From Ypsolopha sequella (lineage: Eukaryota; Arthropoda; Insecta; Lepidoptera; Ypsolophidae): 64,000 nucleotides of DNA. Shown one piece after another: positions 1 through 10,718 of this stretch. Each line of letters opens with the position of its first letter. Positions within the stretch are counted from its first letter, which is position 1. The notes below the pieces were generated by a model. That model was not told the DNA's origin and searched no databases. It saw only the letters and a list, made by a program, of their open reading frames with translations. Made by a program: the position numbers and the translations under genes. The DNA lies in the NCBI GenBank assembly GCA_934047225.1, contig CAKOHE010000086.1, forward strand, positions 186,001 through 250,000, read 5' to 3'.

Positions 1-745
1 AAGGTCAGCAAAAGTGTTGCTTCGGTACCATCAGTCTTTATAGAATTATTATTAACTTTTTAGTGAATGACTGCTGTTACTTTTGAAGTCGGTTGCTATT
101 TTTTTGTTAAAAGTTCATTTTATTTCACATTTTTTAGTGTTGCTGGGTTAAATTGTGAAGTATGGGTAGTTCTTGCAAACGTGGTGTTAATATCAAACGA
201 AGTTCAAGTGAGTATAAGTAGCTATGTTTGAGTAGCTTCCTGCTATCATCACCCTAACACAACATGATTACCGCAATCTCGAGTTATGTGCTGTCATCCG
301 TTGAAGAGTTCTACGGTGATGAAGCCAAGATCGAAGGTCAGGTGGGTACACTGGCAATTTTCAGCAATGCCCTGCAATGAGCACCCTAACACAAACTGGT
401 TGCCGCAATCCAAAGTTATGTGCTGTCATCCGTTGAGGAGTTCTATGGTGATGAAGCCAGGATCGAAGGTCAGGTGGGTATTCTGATTATCTCCAAGTAA
501 TACCCTTGAAACAGCACCCTAAAGCAGTGATTGCCGCAATCTCGAGTTATGTGCTCTGATCCGTTGAGGAGTTCTATGGTGAATATGGTGATGAAGCCAG
601 GATCGAAGGTCAGGTGGAAGAATGCCGATTTTCAAGTAATACCTTGTAATCAGCACCCAGGTACAAAGCGATTACCTCAATTTCGAGAGGTATGCTGTCA
701 TTTTCTGAGGAGTTCCACTGCCTATCTCTGAAAACCTTCATCAGA
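1..745 (+). repeat. Foldback-type element: palindrome arm plus tandem ~130-bp units
   Basis: Bases 1-235 resemble 29430-29650, the right arm of a large palindrome. Bases 272-745 hold about three and a half diverged tandem units of 128-135 bp sharing 'gttgaggagttctatggt' and 'gaaggtcaggtgg'. The same series occurs at 29680-29956 and, beyond a LINE insertion, at 33372-33600, ending with the same 'ctgcctatctctgaaaac'. Short open frames in the units are not genes. The left end lies outside the window. Confidence 0.75.
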
Positions 746-748
746 TCC

Positions 749-940
749 TGAAATCACATAACGCCCTCGTGAGCGTTCTATATGTGTTGTACAAGCTGGT
801 ATATCAGGCAGAAGCAAAAATAACAGTGGACAAGTATGATGGAAGAATTCACCGGTCCGGGTAGGAACCTCGGTGGCGCAATTGGTAACGCGCTTGTCTT
901 GATAACAAGAGGTCGCAGGTTCGAATCCTGGCCCGGGGAA
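749..940 (+). repeat. SINE-like dispersed repeat, copy 1
   Basis: About 190 bp closely match 10719-10897, beginning 'gaaatcacataa' and running through 'aacagtggacaagtatgatg' into a tRNA-like segment. The presence of a tRNA-like internal promoter in a dispersed repeat suggests a SINE. No poly(A) or short tandem tail is obvious, so classification is tentative. Confidence 0.5.
868..938 (+). tRNA. tRNA-like sequence (probably pseudo-tRNA or SINE head)
   Basis: A cloverleaf can be drawn: acceptor strands 868-874 and 932-938 pair at six of seven positions; the anticodon stem 893-897/905-909 is perfect around a 7-nt loop; the T arm has the B-box-like 'ggttcgaatcc'. The anticodon by position is TGA (Ser), but there is no long variable arm as expected for tRNA-Ser. 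The second repeat copy at 10.85 kb has TGC at this position and a damaged T arm. Both points argue against a functional tRNA. Confidence 0.35.
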
Positions 941-968
941 TTTTTTCAGATTCTTGTCTTTGATTATT

Positions 969-1024
969 GCACTCTAATAATATTTAGAGTATTCATAGCG
1001 ATGGAATTCGCAAAATAAACATGA
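969..1024 (+). repeat. Short dispersed repeat shared with 10139-10204
   Basis: 'ctctaataatatttagagta' and 'tcgcaaaataaacatgat' occur in the same order at 10139-10204, just upstream of the second SINE-like copy. Probably part of the same repeat family, rearranged. Confidence 0.4.
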
Positions 1025-1064
1025 TATTGAGTCTGTTAGAAAGCATGTGTTATTCCATCCATCC

Positions 1065-1778
1065 ATCCATCAGTCCTACTGCTGGACATAGGCCTTTCCA
1101 AGATTTCACCACTCTTGGCGGTACTCATATGAGTATATACTATATATATATGTACTCATCAGTGGCGTAGCTATCATAGGGCCAGCTGGTGCAGTGCACC
1201 AGGGCCCCGGAGCTCAGGGGGCCCTCCAACCTAAGCTTTGAAAAGAGCGGGTCAGCCAATTCGCCAGCTCCTGAAGCTAGAAAACCTCGACTCAGCTCAC
1301 AAGAATTTTCAAGTGAAGTTACAGACTAATTGGCAAAAATCAAAGCGCGCAAGAGGTTGTCAATTGCACAGGGAACTCTGTTAAAAATCGTTTGTCTTTG
1401 TCATCTATTGATCTCATCTGTATAATAAAGATTTTATAATGCGTCGTTGCTTATTTAGTCCCATTTTCTTTTATATAAACACAGAGATTTTACCCCTCAT
1501 AGAGATGACGTATGGATTAAGCCTACTAATGATAAGTTCAACCACTGTTCCTGTATCCTGTATCCTGTACCTGTATCCTATTCTTATTCCTATCTATAAT
1601 TTTGAAGGCCAATATAAGTTGAAGCTACCGTGAAAGAGGGGGTGAGGGCCCGATTTTTTCTCTATGCACCGGGGCCTTTGCCTACCTAGCTACGCCACTG
1701 GTACTCATATGAGTACCGCCAAGAGTGGCGAAATCTTGGAAAGGCCTATGTCCAGCAGTAGGACTGATTGATGGATGA
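1065..1778. repeat. Long inverted repeat with 'tgctggacataggcctttcc' arms, split by a hAT MITE
   Basis: Arms 1071-1137 and 1703-1770 are reverse complements over about 67 bp. The arms contain the 'actgctggacataggcct' motif widespread in lepidopteran genomes. A hAT MITE occupies the centre (1160-1700). Without it the sequence would be a near-perfect snapback with 'ggtactcatatgagtacc' at the centre. Confidence 0.7.
1160..1700. mobile_element. Non-autonomous hAT element (541 bp)
   Basis: Terminal inverted repeats CAGTGGCGTAGCTA (1160-1173) and TAGCTACGCCACTG (1687-1700) are perfect. They are flanked by an exact 8-bp duplication GTACTCAT at 1152-1159 and 1701-1708. An 8-bp target duplication and CAGTGGCGTAG ends are the hAT signature. 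There is no transposase inside. Confidence 0.88.
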
Positions 1779-2084
1779 GCGTAGCTATAGCTGCTATAGC
1801 ATCCACCTGCAACGTCCTGTCGTCGGTCCAGCGAGCACGAGGTCTGCCTACGCTACGATTCAACGTCTTTTGACCCCAACGGCCAGCATGTCGGCGACAA
1901 ATATTGCCACTTCCCCTTCAAAAGGTTTACCCAAATAAAATACTTTTAAAACACTTCTAAAAACTCGTTGAATAATTACGGAACCTTACACAGTAAAATA
2001 GTCGTAATAATTGTCAACTTACCTGCCATGTGATTGCAAACATCTCTATTTGGTAATAAATTAATATTACTCGAAATTTTTTAG

Positions 2085-2248
2085 AGATCCGTCGTAGAAG
2101 CGAACCTTGACCAGCTACTAGACAAGTTCATGCAGCTGAAGATCAGTCCGAACAGCGCCAAGAAGACCAAGGTCAACCCCAAAATGGTCGACGTTAAAAA
2201 CGCATTCAAAAGCACCATTATAAGATTTGCTGTGCAGCAAGCGGAACT
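2085..2248 (+). CDS. Internal exon of an unidentified host gene
   Basis: A 164-bp open exon follows 'aattttttag' and ends at the donor GAACT|GTGAGT. Translated from AGA it reads RSVVEANLDQLL..., with GC-rich third positions unlike the surrounding AT-rich DNA. It ends in phase 2, and the exon at 4828 starts with the single base needed to continue the frame, so the two join. The product is lysine/arginine rich. I do not recognise it with certainty. Part of this exon and its donor are repeated immediately downstream (2300-2397). Confidence 0.65.
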
Positions 2249-2397
2249 GTGAGTATCAACTACTTAAGAGGCCTGCGGAGCAATCCTCGTTCATACAAAC
2301 GCATTCAAAAGCACCATTATAAGATTTGCTGTGCAGCAAGCGGAACTGTGAGTATCAACTACTTAAGAGGCCTGCGGAGCAATCCTGGTTCATACAA
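2197..2397 (+). repeat. Tandem duplication (period 99 bp) of exon 3' end plus splice donor
   Basis: Two copies, with boundaries near 2298, differ at about one base ('cctcgttc' versus 'cctggttc'). Each contains the last ~50 bp of the exon, the GTGAGT donor and ~50 bp of intron. The second copy has no splice acceptor in front of it, so it offers a decoy donor rather than a usable second exon. Confidence 0.85.
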
Positions 2398-2488
2398 ACG
2401 AAATACCAAAACCATTTGTAAATCATAGATATTCTCGAGGTAGTGTGTATTCATTCCGATTGCATTACAGAATATTTAGGTTCCCAAA

Positions 2489-2515
2489 TATATATTAAAT
2501 AAGAACACTGAACAA
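2489..2515 (+). repeat. 27-bp direct repeat, first copy
   Basis: 'tatatattaaataagaacac' plus 'tgaacaa' recurs exactly at 4321-4347, flanking 1.8 kb of intron that contains a MITE, a tRNA-like sequence and a Helitron-like end. Confidence 0.8.
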
Positions 2516-2521
2516 TCACTA

Positions 2522-3096
2522 AGGGTACGTTTCGTAACGTGTGATTAGCACTCGGAGCGATGCGAATTTTACCCTGCATCGTTCAAAAATCGACCCGAGT
2601 GAAACCGAGGGTAAACGAACTGTTACCTGACAGTTGCGCTAAGTGTTTAGAAACGCTTTCGGGAAATGTGAATATAAGTGCGATTTCTAACTCTGTTTGG
2701 GGACCGTTAAAATTCGCCTGACAGTTGTCATTTCGGAGTTTTCTCGGGATTCGGACAATTTTTGAAAATAGAATTCAACATTTCCGTACGAATACGGGAA
2801 AATGTTTCGAAACTGCTTCGACAGGATTATGGCTTGCAAATGCAAAGGTTGCAATGCCATCCATATTAAAAGCAATAGGTATTTAGGTACTTTACTTAAT
2901 TTATTTATTTTGATTTGAGGTTATGTATTTACTTGACGTGTGTCACTCCAGACCGTTTCAAAACGCTTTTCTCACGGGAATCACTCGCAAGCGTTTCAAA
3001 ACCAGATCTTTCATTCTCTTTCTAGTATATAGCTTTGTCTCTTTCTTAAAAACGAGTGAAATTTCGCACGAAGATCACACGTTTTGAAACGTAGCC
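2522..3096. mobile_element. TA-flanked MITE (Tc1/mariner-like), about 575 bp
   Basis: The left end 'ggtacgtttcgtaacgtgtg' and the reverse complement of the right end 'ggctacgtttcaaaacgtgt' form imperfect TIRs, with TA on both sides (2520-2521 and 3097-3098). It lies in the intron of the host gene and shows no coding capacity. Confidence 0.6.
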
Positions 3097-3246
3097 TAGG
3101 TACATAATATAAAACAAAGTCTTTTGCTTAGTAGCTTTGAATACACTAGCGTCCTCTAGGCGCCAAGTGGCTCACTGTAAAGTGGGTATCTATAAATATC
3201 ATTGCAGTATGGGAAAGCACATCGGTAAATTCACGAGTTGTGTTGA

Positions 3247-3320
3247 GACCTGGATAGCTCAGAGGTTAGAGCAATCGCCCGGCAAGCGTGAGGTCCCGGG
3301 TTCGAATCCCGGTTCAGAGC
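3247..3320 (+). tRNA. tRNA-like sequence (pseudo-tRNA or SINE)
   Basis: Good A-box (tagctcagaggttagagc) and B-box (gggttcgaatcccgg) with a perfect T-stem. The acceptor strands hardly pair, the anticodon stem has only about three pairs, and the residue before the putative GGC anticodon is C rather than T. Most likely a pseudogene or SINE head. Confidence 0.4.
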
Positions 3321-3349
3321 TCCTTCCTCACATCCAGATTTAATTTTCT

Positions 3350-4285
3350 TTCTGCGTTTCTATACTGCAATGATATAATGTTAATTAAAACAAAGTCGCT
3401 TCCCGCTGTCTGTCTATCCCTATGTATGCTTATATCTTTAAAACTACGCAACGTGCGTTTTTTTTATATATAGACTGATTTAAGAGGAAGGTTTATATGT
3501 ATAGTACATGCATAATATAAACATAAACATAATTTATTTTCACACCAAAATCTTTTTTACATACACTCAACAAATCAACAGACTTAAACAAACAAAATTA
3601 AATTATAATTAGAGAAAGGGAACGAGCATTCATCTGCTAAGTGTAGGTATCCGCATGGATGTTACCCTGTCTGCCAAACTAAGTTGCCTTGTCCGCATGA
3701 CAGCCAGTGGTCCTACCGATCGATGGATCAGATTTGACGTAATATAAACAAACAAAAACAATAAAAAATTATAATTAAGGTAACCAATACTGCCTAAAAT
3801 CTAAAAATACCACTATAAAACAAATATAGTAGAGAAACGCTGATAATTTAAGATGTTTCAAATGTGATGTCGTAAATAAACGCATTTTTTTGCGCTTACA
3901 TTGCAAACGCTGGCTGAACCCTACGACATAGATGAAAATAATGTACTACAGTATTGTACACTTTAAAAAGGTCTACAAAAAAGTCTCCAATGGTATATGT
4001 CTATCTCTTAGGGATAACCCACAATAACCATTTTTTATCCTTTACTTTTTACGAGAAATAATGGCTCATTTACGAAGCGATTTTAAGCAATACAAAATGA
4101 ATCCTTATCCAATTAAGTACCTTAATGTAGCATTTAATTGTAATTGTGCATTTAATGTAGATCAATATGGCTCTTTACAGCATGTAATTTAAATGAATAT
4201 TTTTAGGGACATAGCGGTTGAGGCGGTACCGGCCGGGGGGCCGGCGGCGCGTGCCTATAAATTTCTGTAGTATATTTAGTATCAG
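3350..4285. other. Intron without recognisable features
   Basis: AT-rich sequence inside the host gene's intron. I see no exon, no clear terminal repeats and no RNA gene. Confidence 0.5.
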
Positions 4286-4289
4286 CATT

Positions 4290-4320
4290 GCACCCGTGCG
4301 AAGCCGGGGCGGGTCGCTAG
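4290..4320 (+). mobile_element. Helitron-like 3' terminus
   Basis: The GC-rich stretch ending 'gccggggcgggtcgctag' precedes a T, as in Helitron 3' ends (hairpin, then CTRR, inserted before T). The matching 5' end was not found; the sequence immediately beyond is the second copy of the 27-bp direct repeat. Confidence 0.45.
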
Positions 4321-4347
4321 TATATATTAAATAAGAACACTGAACAA
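4321..4347 (+). repeat. 27-bp direct repeat, second copy
   Basis: Exact match to 2489-2515, starting right after the Helitron-like CTAG end. Confidence 0.8.
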
Positions 4348-4827
4348 GTGTAATTCCATATTACTTCATGAGAAATTCGAAAAAATGTGGAATTTCGGTG
4401 GGCTGTACTACGCAGCGTCTCTTTTTATGAGACTAGAGAATCAATCAAAGTAAACTTATTTATTTCTCCACTCTTCTTTCACGCTTGAATTTTCTTTATT
4501 CTTTATTGTACTGTACACAGATACATTAAATAGAATTATTTACAATAAAATACATGTACAGAGGCGAGCTTATCACTTAAAAGAGATTTATTACAGCAAA
4601 CCTTAGTGGGAGAGTACACTATTATAATAAAAATAAGTAGTTATACATCCGTGTACTACAAATAAAGTCATATTAACATACAAATAAAATAACAATATAT
4701 AAATTTGAATCTACTGTACTATACATGTCTACCATTAGATATATACTAATATAAATAAATACATACATGACTTACCTACTTTAAGACAGAGAGAGACATT
4801 CAAACGAATCTTAATTTTAATTTACAG

Positions 4828-5035
4828 CCGTCAGTCAATCCAGCCCGACCTACAATACACAGTGACTCCGGTCCGAAGAAGCAACCGTCTAAACTGCGCA
4901 AGCGCCGGCAAAACGCCGATGCGGTCCAACCGCAGATCGCTCGTGCAGATTTGCTCCTCCATGCGGCACATCGACGCGAGCTTGGCCGGCAAAACCAAGT
5001 TCGTGCCGAACTATACATTGCCTAGTACGCCTTGA
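4828..5035 (+). CDS. Terminal exon of the unidentified host gene
   Basis: The acceptor 'ttaatttacag' is followed by 208 bp open in the phase expected from the exon at 2085-2248 and ending in TGA at 5033-5035 (1 + 69x3 bases). It encodes a basic C-terminus containing VTPVRRSNRLN and ending TLPSTP. TPVRRS-x-RL motifs occur near the C-termini of microtubule-associated proteins of the CKAP2/DLGAP5 type; that is a hint only, not an identification. Together the two exons give about 124 codons. Codon choice is GC-rich relative to flanks. Confidence 0.65.
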
Positions 5036-5417
5036 ATAATGGTGTTTTTATTTTACTCTGAAAATTTAAAATTATTGGCATAGGAAATGTGGGACTAAAG
5101 TGCTGGTGAGTTTGGTTTATGCAGACGAATTCATACTGGAGACTCGGCGACTGATTGGTAACAGGGTCCAGTGATAGCATATCGAAAATTGAGTAATTGT
5201 TGTAAGCTTTTCAAGCTTTTCAAGGTGTTCATGTAAAGGTTCCGTACGAAACCATAATTGAGTAGAAAATTGGTTTTGTTATTTCTAAAAGATTCCTTTA
5301 CCCTCATTTCTGATCATGACCAGTGATCACTCAGCGTGTCTCCAGTGTAAATTTGGCTGCAAAATCAATATTATTATTCTCGTTTTAATTTGTGGAGTGT
5401 AAGGTCTACGTATATTA
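5036..5417 (+). other. Probable 3' UTR and downstream flank of host gene
   Basis: No other feature is visible between the stop codon and the foldback element at 5420. I could not fix the polyadenylation site. Confidence 0.35.
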
Positions 5418-5419
5418 TA

Positions 5420-6458
5420 CAGGGTGGAAAAAATTTAAGGGCCCTGGAGGGGAACTACCTTAAATCCTTTAGTTAGCTCATTTTACTGAAAGGAAACATT
5501 CCTTTATTTTTTAAAAGAAACAAAACTGCATTCAAAGATATTCTGAAATTCGCTTGTCTCACCCGGGAATCGAACCAACTAAAAATTAAAAAAAAAAACC
5601 CTCGCTATTTTATCAATACGAATCGGTAGGATTATTGTTCAGAATAAAATTTGTCTAATAAAAATTTGGTCTTACACTCATCTGTTGTAAGAGATACTCA
5701 TGAAATTAAATATTTATTACAAGTTCTTTGTTAACAATACCTAGTACTGTTCACTTGTAACAAGTAAATGGCACGTTATAATTTTCTTATCTCTCTTACA
5801 TCCAAAGACATCGTATGAAGTACAAGCTTGCTAATGTTATTTATCTTAAGTACCTTGTTGAATACTTCAATAAGAAAATCATTAAATGGTAATAATAAAT
5901 GTATGCAGAGCACAATTACTTCTTGCACTAGGCGTACTGACGAAAAGTTTAAAAAAGGAACGTATTTTTTTTGCAACGCGGAGCAACAAATTTGAAGTTC
6001 GAACCATAACTTTCAACATTTTTAAAATCGATAAAAGTATTCGTTCGAAATTCAAATTTTGTTTTGTTTTGCTTTCATTCCGTGCTGTCATTGTGTAATA
6101 ATGGCGTATAATTATTACTTTACAAGTGAACAGTACTAGGTTTTGTTAATAAAGAACTTGTAATAAATATTCAATTTCATGGGTATTTCGTACAACAGAT
6201 GAGTGTAAGACTTTAGTTTAGTATACAAATTTTATCCTGAACAATAATCCTACCGATTCGTATAATAAAATAGCGAGGGTTTATTTTTTAAATTTTTAGT
6301 TGGTTCAGTTCCCGGGTGAGACAAGCAAATTTTAGAAGATCTTTGAATGCAGTTTTGTTTCTTTTAAAAAATAAAGGAATGTTTCCTTTCAGTAAAATGA
6401 GCTAACTAAAGGATTTAAGGTAGTTCCCCTCCAGGGCCCTTTCATTTTTTCCACCCTG
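5420..6458. mobile_element. TA-flanked foldback element, copy 1 (1,039 bp)
   Basis: Ends CAGGGTGGAAAAAATTTAAG and the matching CCACCCTG, each next to TA (5418-5419, 6459-6460). The two halves are near-complete reverse complements over several hundred bases, including 'ctggaggggaactacc', so the whole element folds back. Further copies lie at 21704-22725 and 25650-26631. No transposase; a non-autonomous Tc1/mariner-like element is the best guess. Confidence 0.8.
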
Positions 6459-7408
6459 TATATGTATGTATATGGTACCAGCCAAATTGTTTCGGGTTGT
6501 CATCAAAAATAACCACGAAGGTTATTTATGGCGGTCACGTCACCTACCTAACCTAACTCTGCTGCTCTGCTGCGCTGCAGGACTTCCGAAAAACTAGTTT
6601 GGTTTAGGCCAAGGGTCTTCAACCCGCGGTCCTCGCATGCGGCTCGCCGGGACATTTTTTGGGGTGGTGCCTTGGGTTTCCAAAAAACGACCTTTCGCAA
6701 TTCCGCGAGTTTCCAAAATTTTATTTAATAAACAAATTCAGTTACTCTTGTTCCCAAAACCAAGATGGGGTACAGTCAGCATCAGAAGCAAGTTATAATA
6801 GCATAAATAAATCTTTTTTCTACTATGACCTACTTACTTACTTATTGTTGTGAACCGTTTAGTTAACAGAAATCGCAAGTTGATTTTCCAGGTGGCTTTC
6901 GTTGTAAAGCTATTGTTAAGTTTGCCCAACCCGTTTCCGAGAAATAAGAAGGCGGTCTCTATCCCTTGTAAAAGGGACAAAATTAAAACAAAGGGGCTGC
7001 CGCCTGTTTATGGTCCAGGTAAAAAAGTTTGTGAGTAGTTTATTACCAATTATCTTTTTTAAACTTAGTTGTTTGTTTGTGCACTCTTGTCACGAATAGA
7101 TGTTAGTGTCCAAATTAACTAGTGATGAATCCCGGCGTACATTTGGGTGGACCTAGTACGGTCACTCAATTTACATAATGAGTATAGCACAAGTAAGTAC
7201 CTCTTTGATTTAATCTTCCTAATATACATTATTTGCTGTGTTTACTTTAATTATTCCGTGAAACAAAAACGTCTCTCTTGCCTGAGTCGATGTTAAGATT
7301 TATGTTAATTTATTAAATATTACTTGATATTTCTAAATAAGCATTTTCTACTGTTTTATTTTATTTGTATATGATTTTTCAAAAAGTAATAATTTTTATT
7401 TTGTTTCA

Positions 7409-9194
7409 GGAGGAAGAATTGTAAGAGGTGAAAATATTTACACTTTTCATCATAATTTAAAAAGTGGTGCAGAAATGTGGCGCTGTGATGGCAAAATTAA
7501 AAATATTAAAAGATGAAATCTTGCTTGAAGACAATCACACCTGCATTACCGATTCCCGAAAACATCTCATTGCCCAGATGAAAGCGGAATGTAGAGACAG
7601 AGTGATAAAGGAACCTGCAACACACATAACAAAAATATACCAGGACGCGGTCAAAAAGTTTGTTGATGCAGGATTTTCTTTGCTTGATAGTGTAGTGGAG
7701 CTTAAAAGTGTGAAAAGCTCGCTGTATAAACTGCGTAATCAAATATTAGTGACAAAAACATGTTTCAAATACGCGAGTGAAGTTCAGATACCAGGACCTT
7801 TCAAGAAATTTAATTCAAAATTAAAAATTCAAAAAGTTTATTTTGCAAAGTAGGTATATATAATACACGTTTCACAAGTCAAATTTTAATCTTATAAAAA
7901 TATATGTAATAAAATAATAAATGTACATGAACTACTTAGATTAAATGTTTATTTAATTTATGTAGCAATATATATACAATTAAAATTATAGGTAAAATAT
8001 TATTATACAAGGTGAAATCCAATCAACCGCCCGAACCCATACCGGAGACCCGGCCAGGGACCAGGAACAAGGTTCAATGATCACCAACCGAGCCCCCAGC
8101 ACGAATCCAGGCGGCCGACCAGGTTACGTATATAAATACATGCCTACCTCCGCCCATTCGATTAGTATTGCTAAGAAGAACGGGCAAGAAACTTGGCAAG
8201 ATCATGTCTTTTTTTTAACATAAACTTAAACTATACATTGAATTACTTATATCTACTTTACTTTCTATTGTAATCTATTATCTATTCTTTATTTCTATCT
8301 ACTTACTTTATATTGTTTGACTTTAATGTTGAAGAGAGGATTATTGCATTTGCAACGCCGGAAGGAAAAAGACTGATGCAAGAAAAGAATGTCTTCTTTT
8401 TCGACGGTACGTTCAGAAGTTGCCCACCACCTTTCTACCAACTGTACAGCATCCATGTTGACATGGACAGTGACGAGAATGAGACAAATGTCATGCCCAT
8501 TGTATTCGTGCTCATGCCAAATAAATTACAGACCACATATGTGACACTTTTTGGTCTAATAAAACAACACATACCGGGATGGAATCCGCAAAAAGTAATT
8601 GTTGATTTTGAACTGGCAGTAATTAATTCAATAAGAATTTGTTTGTTCGAGGCAGTCATTATAAAAGGCTGCAATTTCCATTTCCGACAGGCCTTGGTAA
8701 AGCGTGCAAAAAAATTGGCTATCACGAATACAGAGGGAAAAAATCATGTGGCAAGATGTTCTTCTTTAGCTCATTTAGCTGAAAATGATCTTGACGATGC
8801 GTGGCTTGCGTTAATGGAATTAGCACCCAGTGACCAAAAGATTACCGAGTTCAATAATTACTTTGTGGATAATTGGCTCACCAATCATTCAATTCCACCT
8901 GAAATTTGGAATTGTAGGGGTGAGAGGCACAGGACTATCAATACCGTCGAGGCGTGGCACAAACGCCTAAACAATATTCTTAAGAAAAGGCCGCGGCTGT
9001 TGCAGTTCATATTCGTGATCTGGGACGAGGCTCGATTTTACGAAAAGTACCACACGCCGCTGAAAAAAAGAAGCCGACAGTCCATTAATGCGGATTTGAG
9101 AATAAAAAGTATTGTGAGGCAGTACGAAGACCATCAAATTACTATTTTAGAAGCGATGCAAAAATTGGCACGCCTTTGTCGTTTTGAAGACTGA
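7409..9194 (+). pseudogene. MULE transposase, split by a LINE insertion
   Basis: An acceptor 'ttttgtttcag' (ending 7408) opens a FLYWCH-like start (GENIYTFHH...GAEMWRCDG), where a small deletion/frameshift moves the frame to the one open from 7464. That frame runs to 7814, is interrupted by a LINE fragment (7815-8321), and resumes at 8322-9194. The TTTAAT target duplication shows the frame was continuous before: KKFNVEERIIAFAT. The MULE catalytic triad is visible as FFFDGTF (D1), VIVDFELA (D2) and NTVEAWHK (E). The gene was intact in its catalytic part when the LINE inserted; now it cannot make one protein. Confidence 0.85.
7815..8321 (-). mobile_element. 5'-truncated LINE fragment (family T), 3' end
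   Basis: The sequence shares 'gtttattttgcaaag' and 'ccgcccgaacccataccgga' with the fragments at 19714, 44160, 51915 and 59174. Its A/T-rich 'attcaaaattaaaaattcaa' tail lies at the low-coordinate end, so sense is minus. The duplication TTTAAT occurs at 7809-7814 and 8322-8327. Only the 3' UTR remains. Confidence 0.8.
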
Positions 9195-10204
9195 TCGATA
9201 GTTGATAAGTACATTGTTTATAAAAGTTGATTTTAAATATTTTAGATTTTTTTATCGTTAGTAAGTAAGATTGATTTTCTGTGATACTGAAAAAGTAATA
9301 TTTTTAAATACGCGATTTTAGATTTAAAGTCGTTTTCATTGTTGATTATTTGTGTTTAAGTTCAATTTATTATTTGGCTAAGATCAAAATTTGAAAGCAA
9401 GCACTAAAAGCGATATACAATATTGTTAGTTATTTACAAATATTTATATATATATTTATAATGTGTATAGTATAATACTTGTTTAGAGATAGAGCCTACC
9501 ATAACGATAAGTACTCGTAAGACAGATTTTTTTTTAAATATACTTGCTTCCTTAAATTATTATGTGATTTTATTTCAATAGCTTCCCTTTGCAACCGTTA
9601 GTATAACAATTATACAATTCTAATCAAGATCATCACTAAACCTTTGTAAACTGCTAGTGAAACATAAAATATTACATTTAAAGGCATTTATTGATGTTTC
9701 AGCAAGTGCCTTCAATCGCAAGTCAATTTAATGATTAAACCACTAAAACACATCGTGCATGTGTAACAATATAGTAAATGAAAGCGTTATAGTAATAAAG
9801 ACGTCTATTTTATATAAATAATAACTGCGAGATAGATCTAAATACAATTATATTAATTAAAAAGGAACACATTAGATAAGTAATACATTAAATAAATTAA
9901 TAATCACTTGCTCCCGCTGTCGACTGTACCAACAACATTTTTGGAAGGAAATCAATTTCATAAATAAAATATTTCTTGGAAACTGGAAGAATTAATGTAT
10001 GGAGTTTTGATTTTCTAGAGAACAAAAGAATTGGAAACCCAAGGCACCACCCATTTTTTGCGGCCCTCGAAGGGTAAGGAAATTTTCATCTATTCTATAA
10101 GACATTTTTAATTATGATATTTTCTAGTTTGTAATGCATTCTAATAATATTTAGAGTATTTAATACTCTAAATAAATATTTAATATCGCAAAATAAACAT
10201 GATC

Positions 10205-10718
10205 TTATGTTAGCTTGCGTTTCAATCAGACACAAAATTATATCATTTCAAAGGAATTTATTCCAACTGACAACCTCTCTGCTTAAACACTCAAATCGGA
10301 ATCACGTGCCGCTCAGAGCGCTCGCTCTTTTATACAAAATCTACGAGCACATGGCAGATAGAAAAATAATTGTTCTACAAAGTGAAAAACTTTAAACTAA
10401 GTCTAAATAATATTATTTTACAATATTTATTACACAATAGAAAACCACGTGTTTTGAAACATGTGAATAGCGTTATAGATTAACAATGGTGAGTATAAAA
10501 TTAAAGATTTGTAATACTACCTGAATAAGATTCTAAATTGGTGGCTGGTAAAGTTTTAGCACAATAAAATATAATGGCTATATACAAGTTTATACACTAC
10601 CAAACTACGTGTTCCAAAAGTGCTTACACTTAGTTAATGAGAACTGTGAATTTCTCAACTGTCTGAAGCAACAATATTGTAGCGACGACAGCGTCATCTG
10701 TTTCTTAAGAACAAGGCG
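10205..10718. other. No recognisable feature
   Basis: AT-rich intergenic sequence; only short chance open frames. Confidence 0.4.

Larger units (their letters stand above)
6662..10052 (+). mobile_element. MULE DNA transposon, 3.4 kb, with 22-bp TIRs
   Basis: Perfect TIRs GGGTGGTGCCTTGGGTTTCC(AA) at 6662-6683 and the reverse complement at 10031-10052, flanked by identical ATTTTTTG (6654-6661, 10053-10060). The element contains a MULE transposase with a FLYWCH-like N-terminus, interrupted by a LINE fragment. The flanking DNA ('cttcaacccgcggtcc' to 'gcggccctcgaaggg') resembles another older repeat into which it inserted. Confidence 0.88.

Noticed and set aside
868..938. Functional tRNA gene
   Set aside because: Repeat family member with a mismatched class (TGA anticodon but no long variable arm); kept only as tRNA-like.
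4800..5018. Minus-strand open frame opposite the terminal exon
   Set aside because: Shadow of the plus-strand exon, which has a splice acceptor, a phase match and a stop codon.
5776..6098. Open frames in the foldback elements (also 22152-22600 and 25883-26232)
   Set aside because: Present on both strands because of palindromic symmetry; no motifs.
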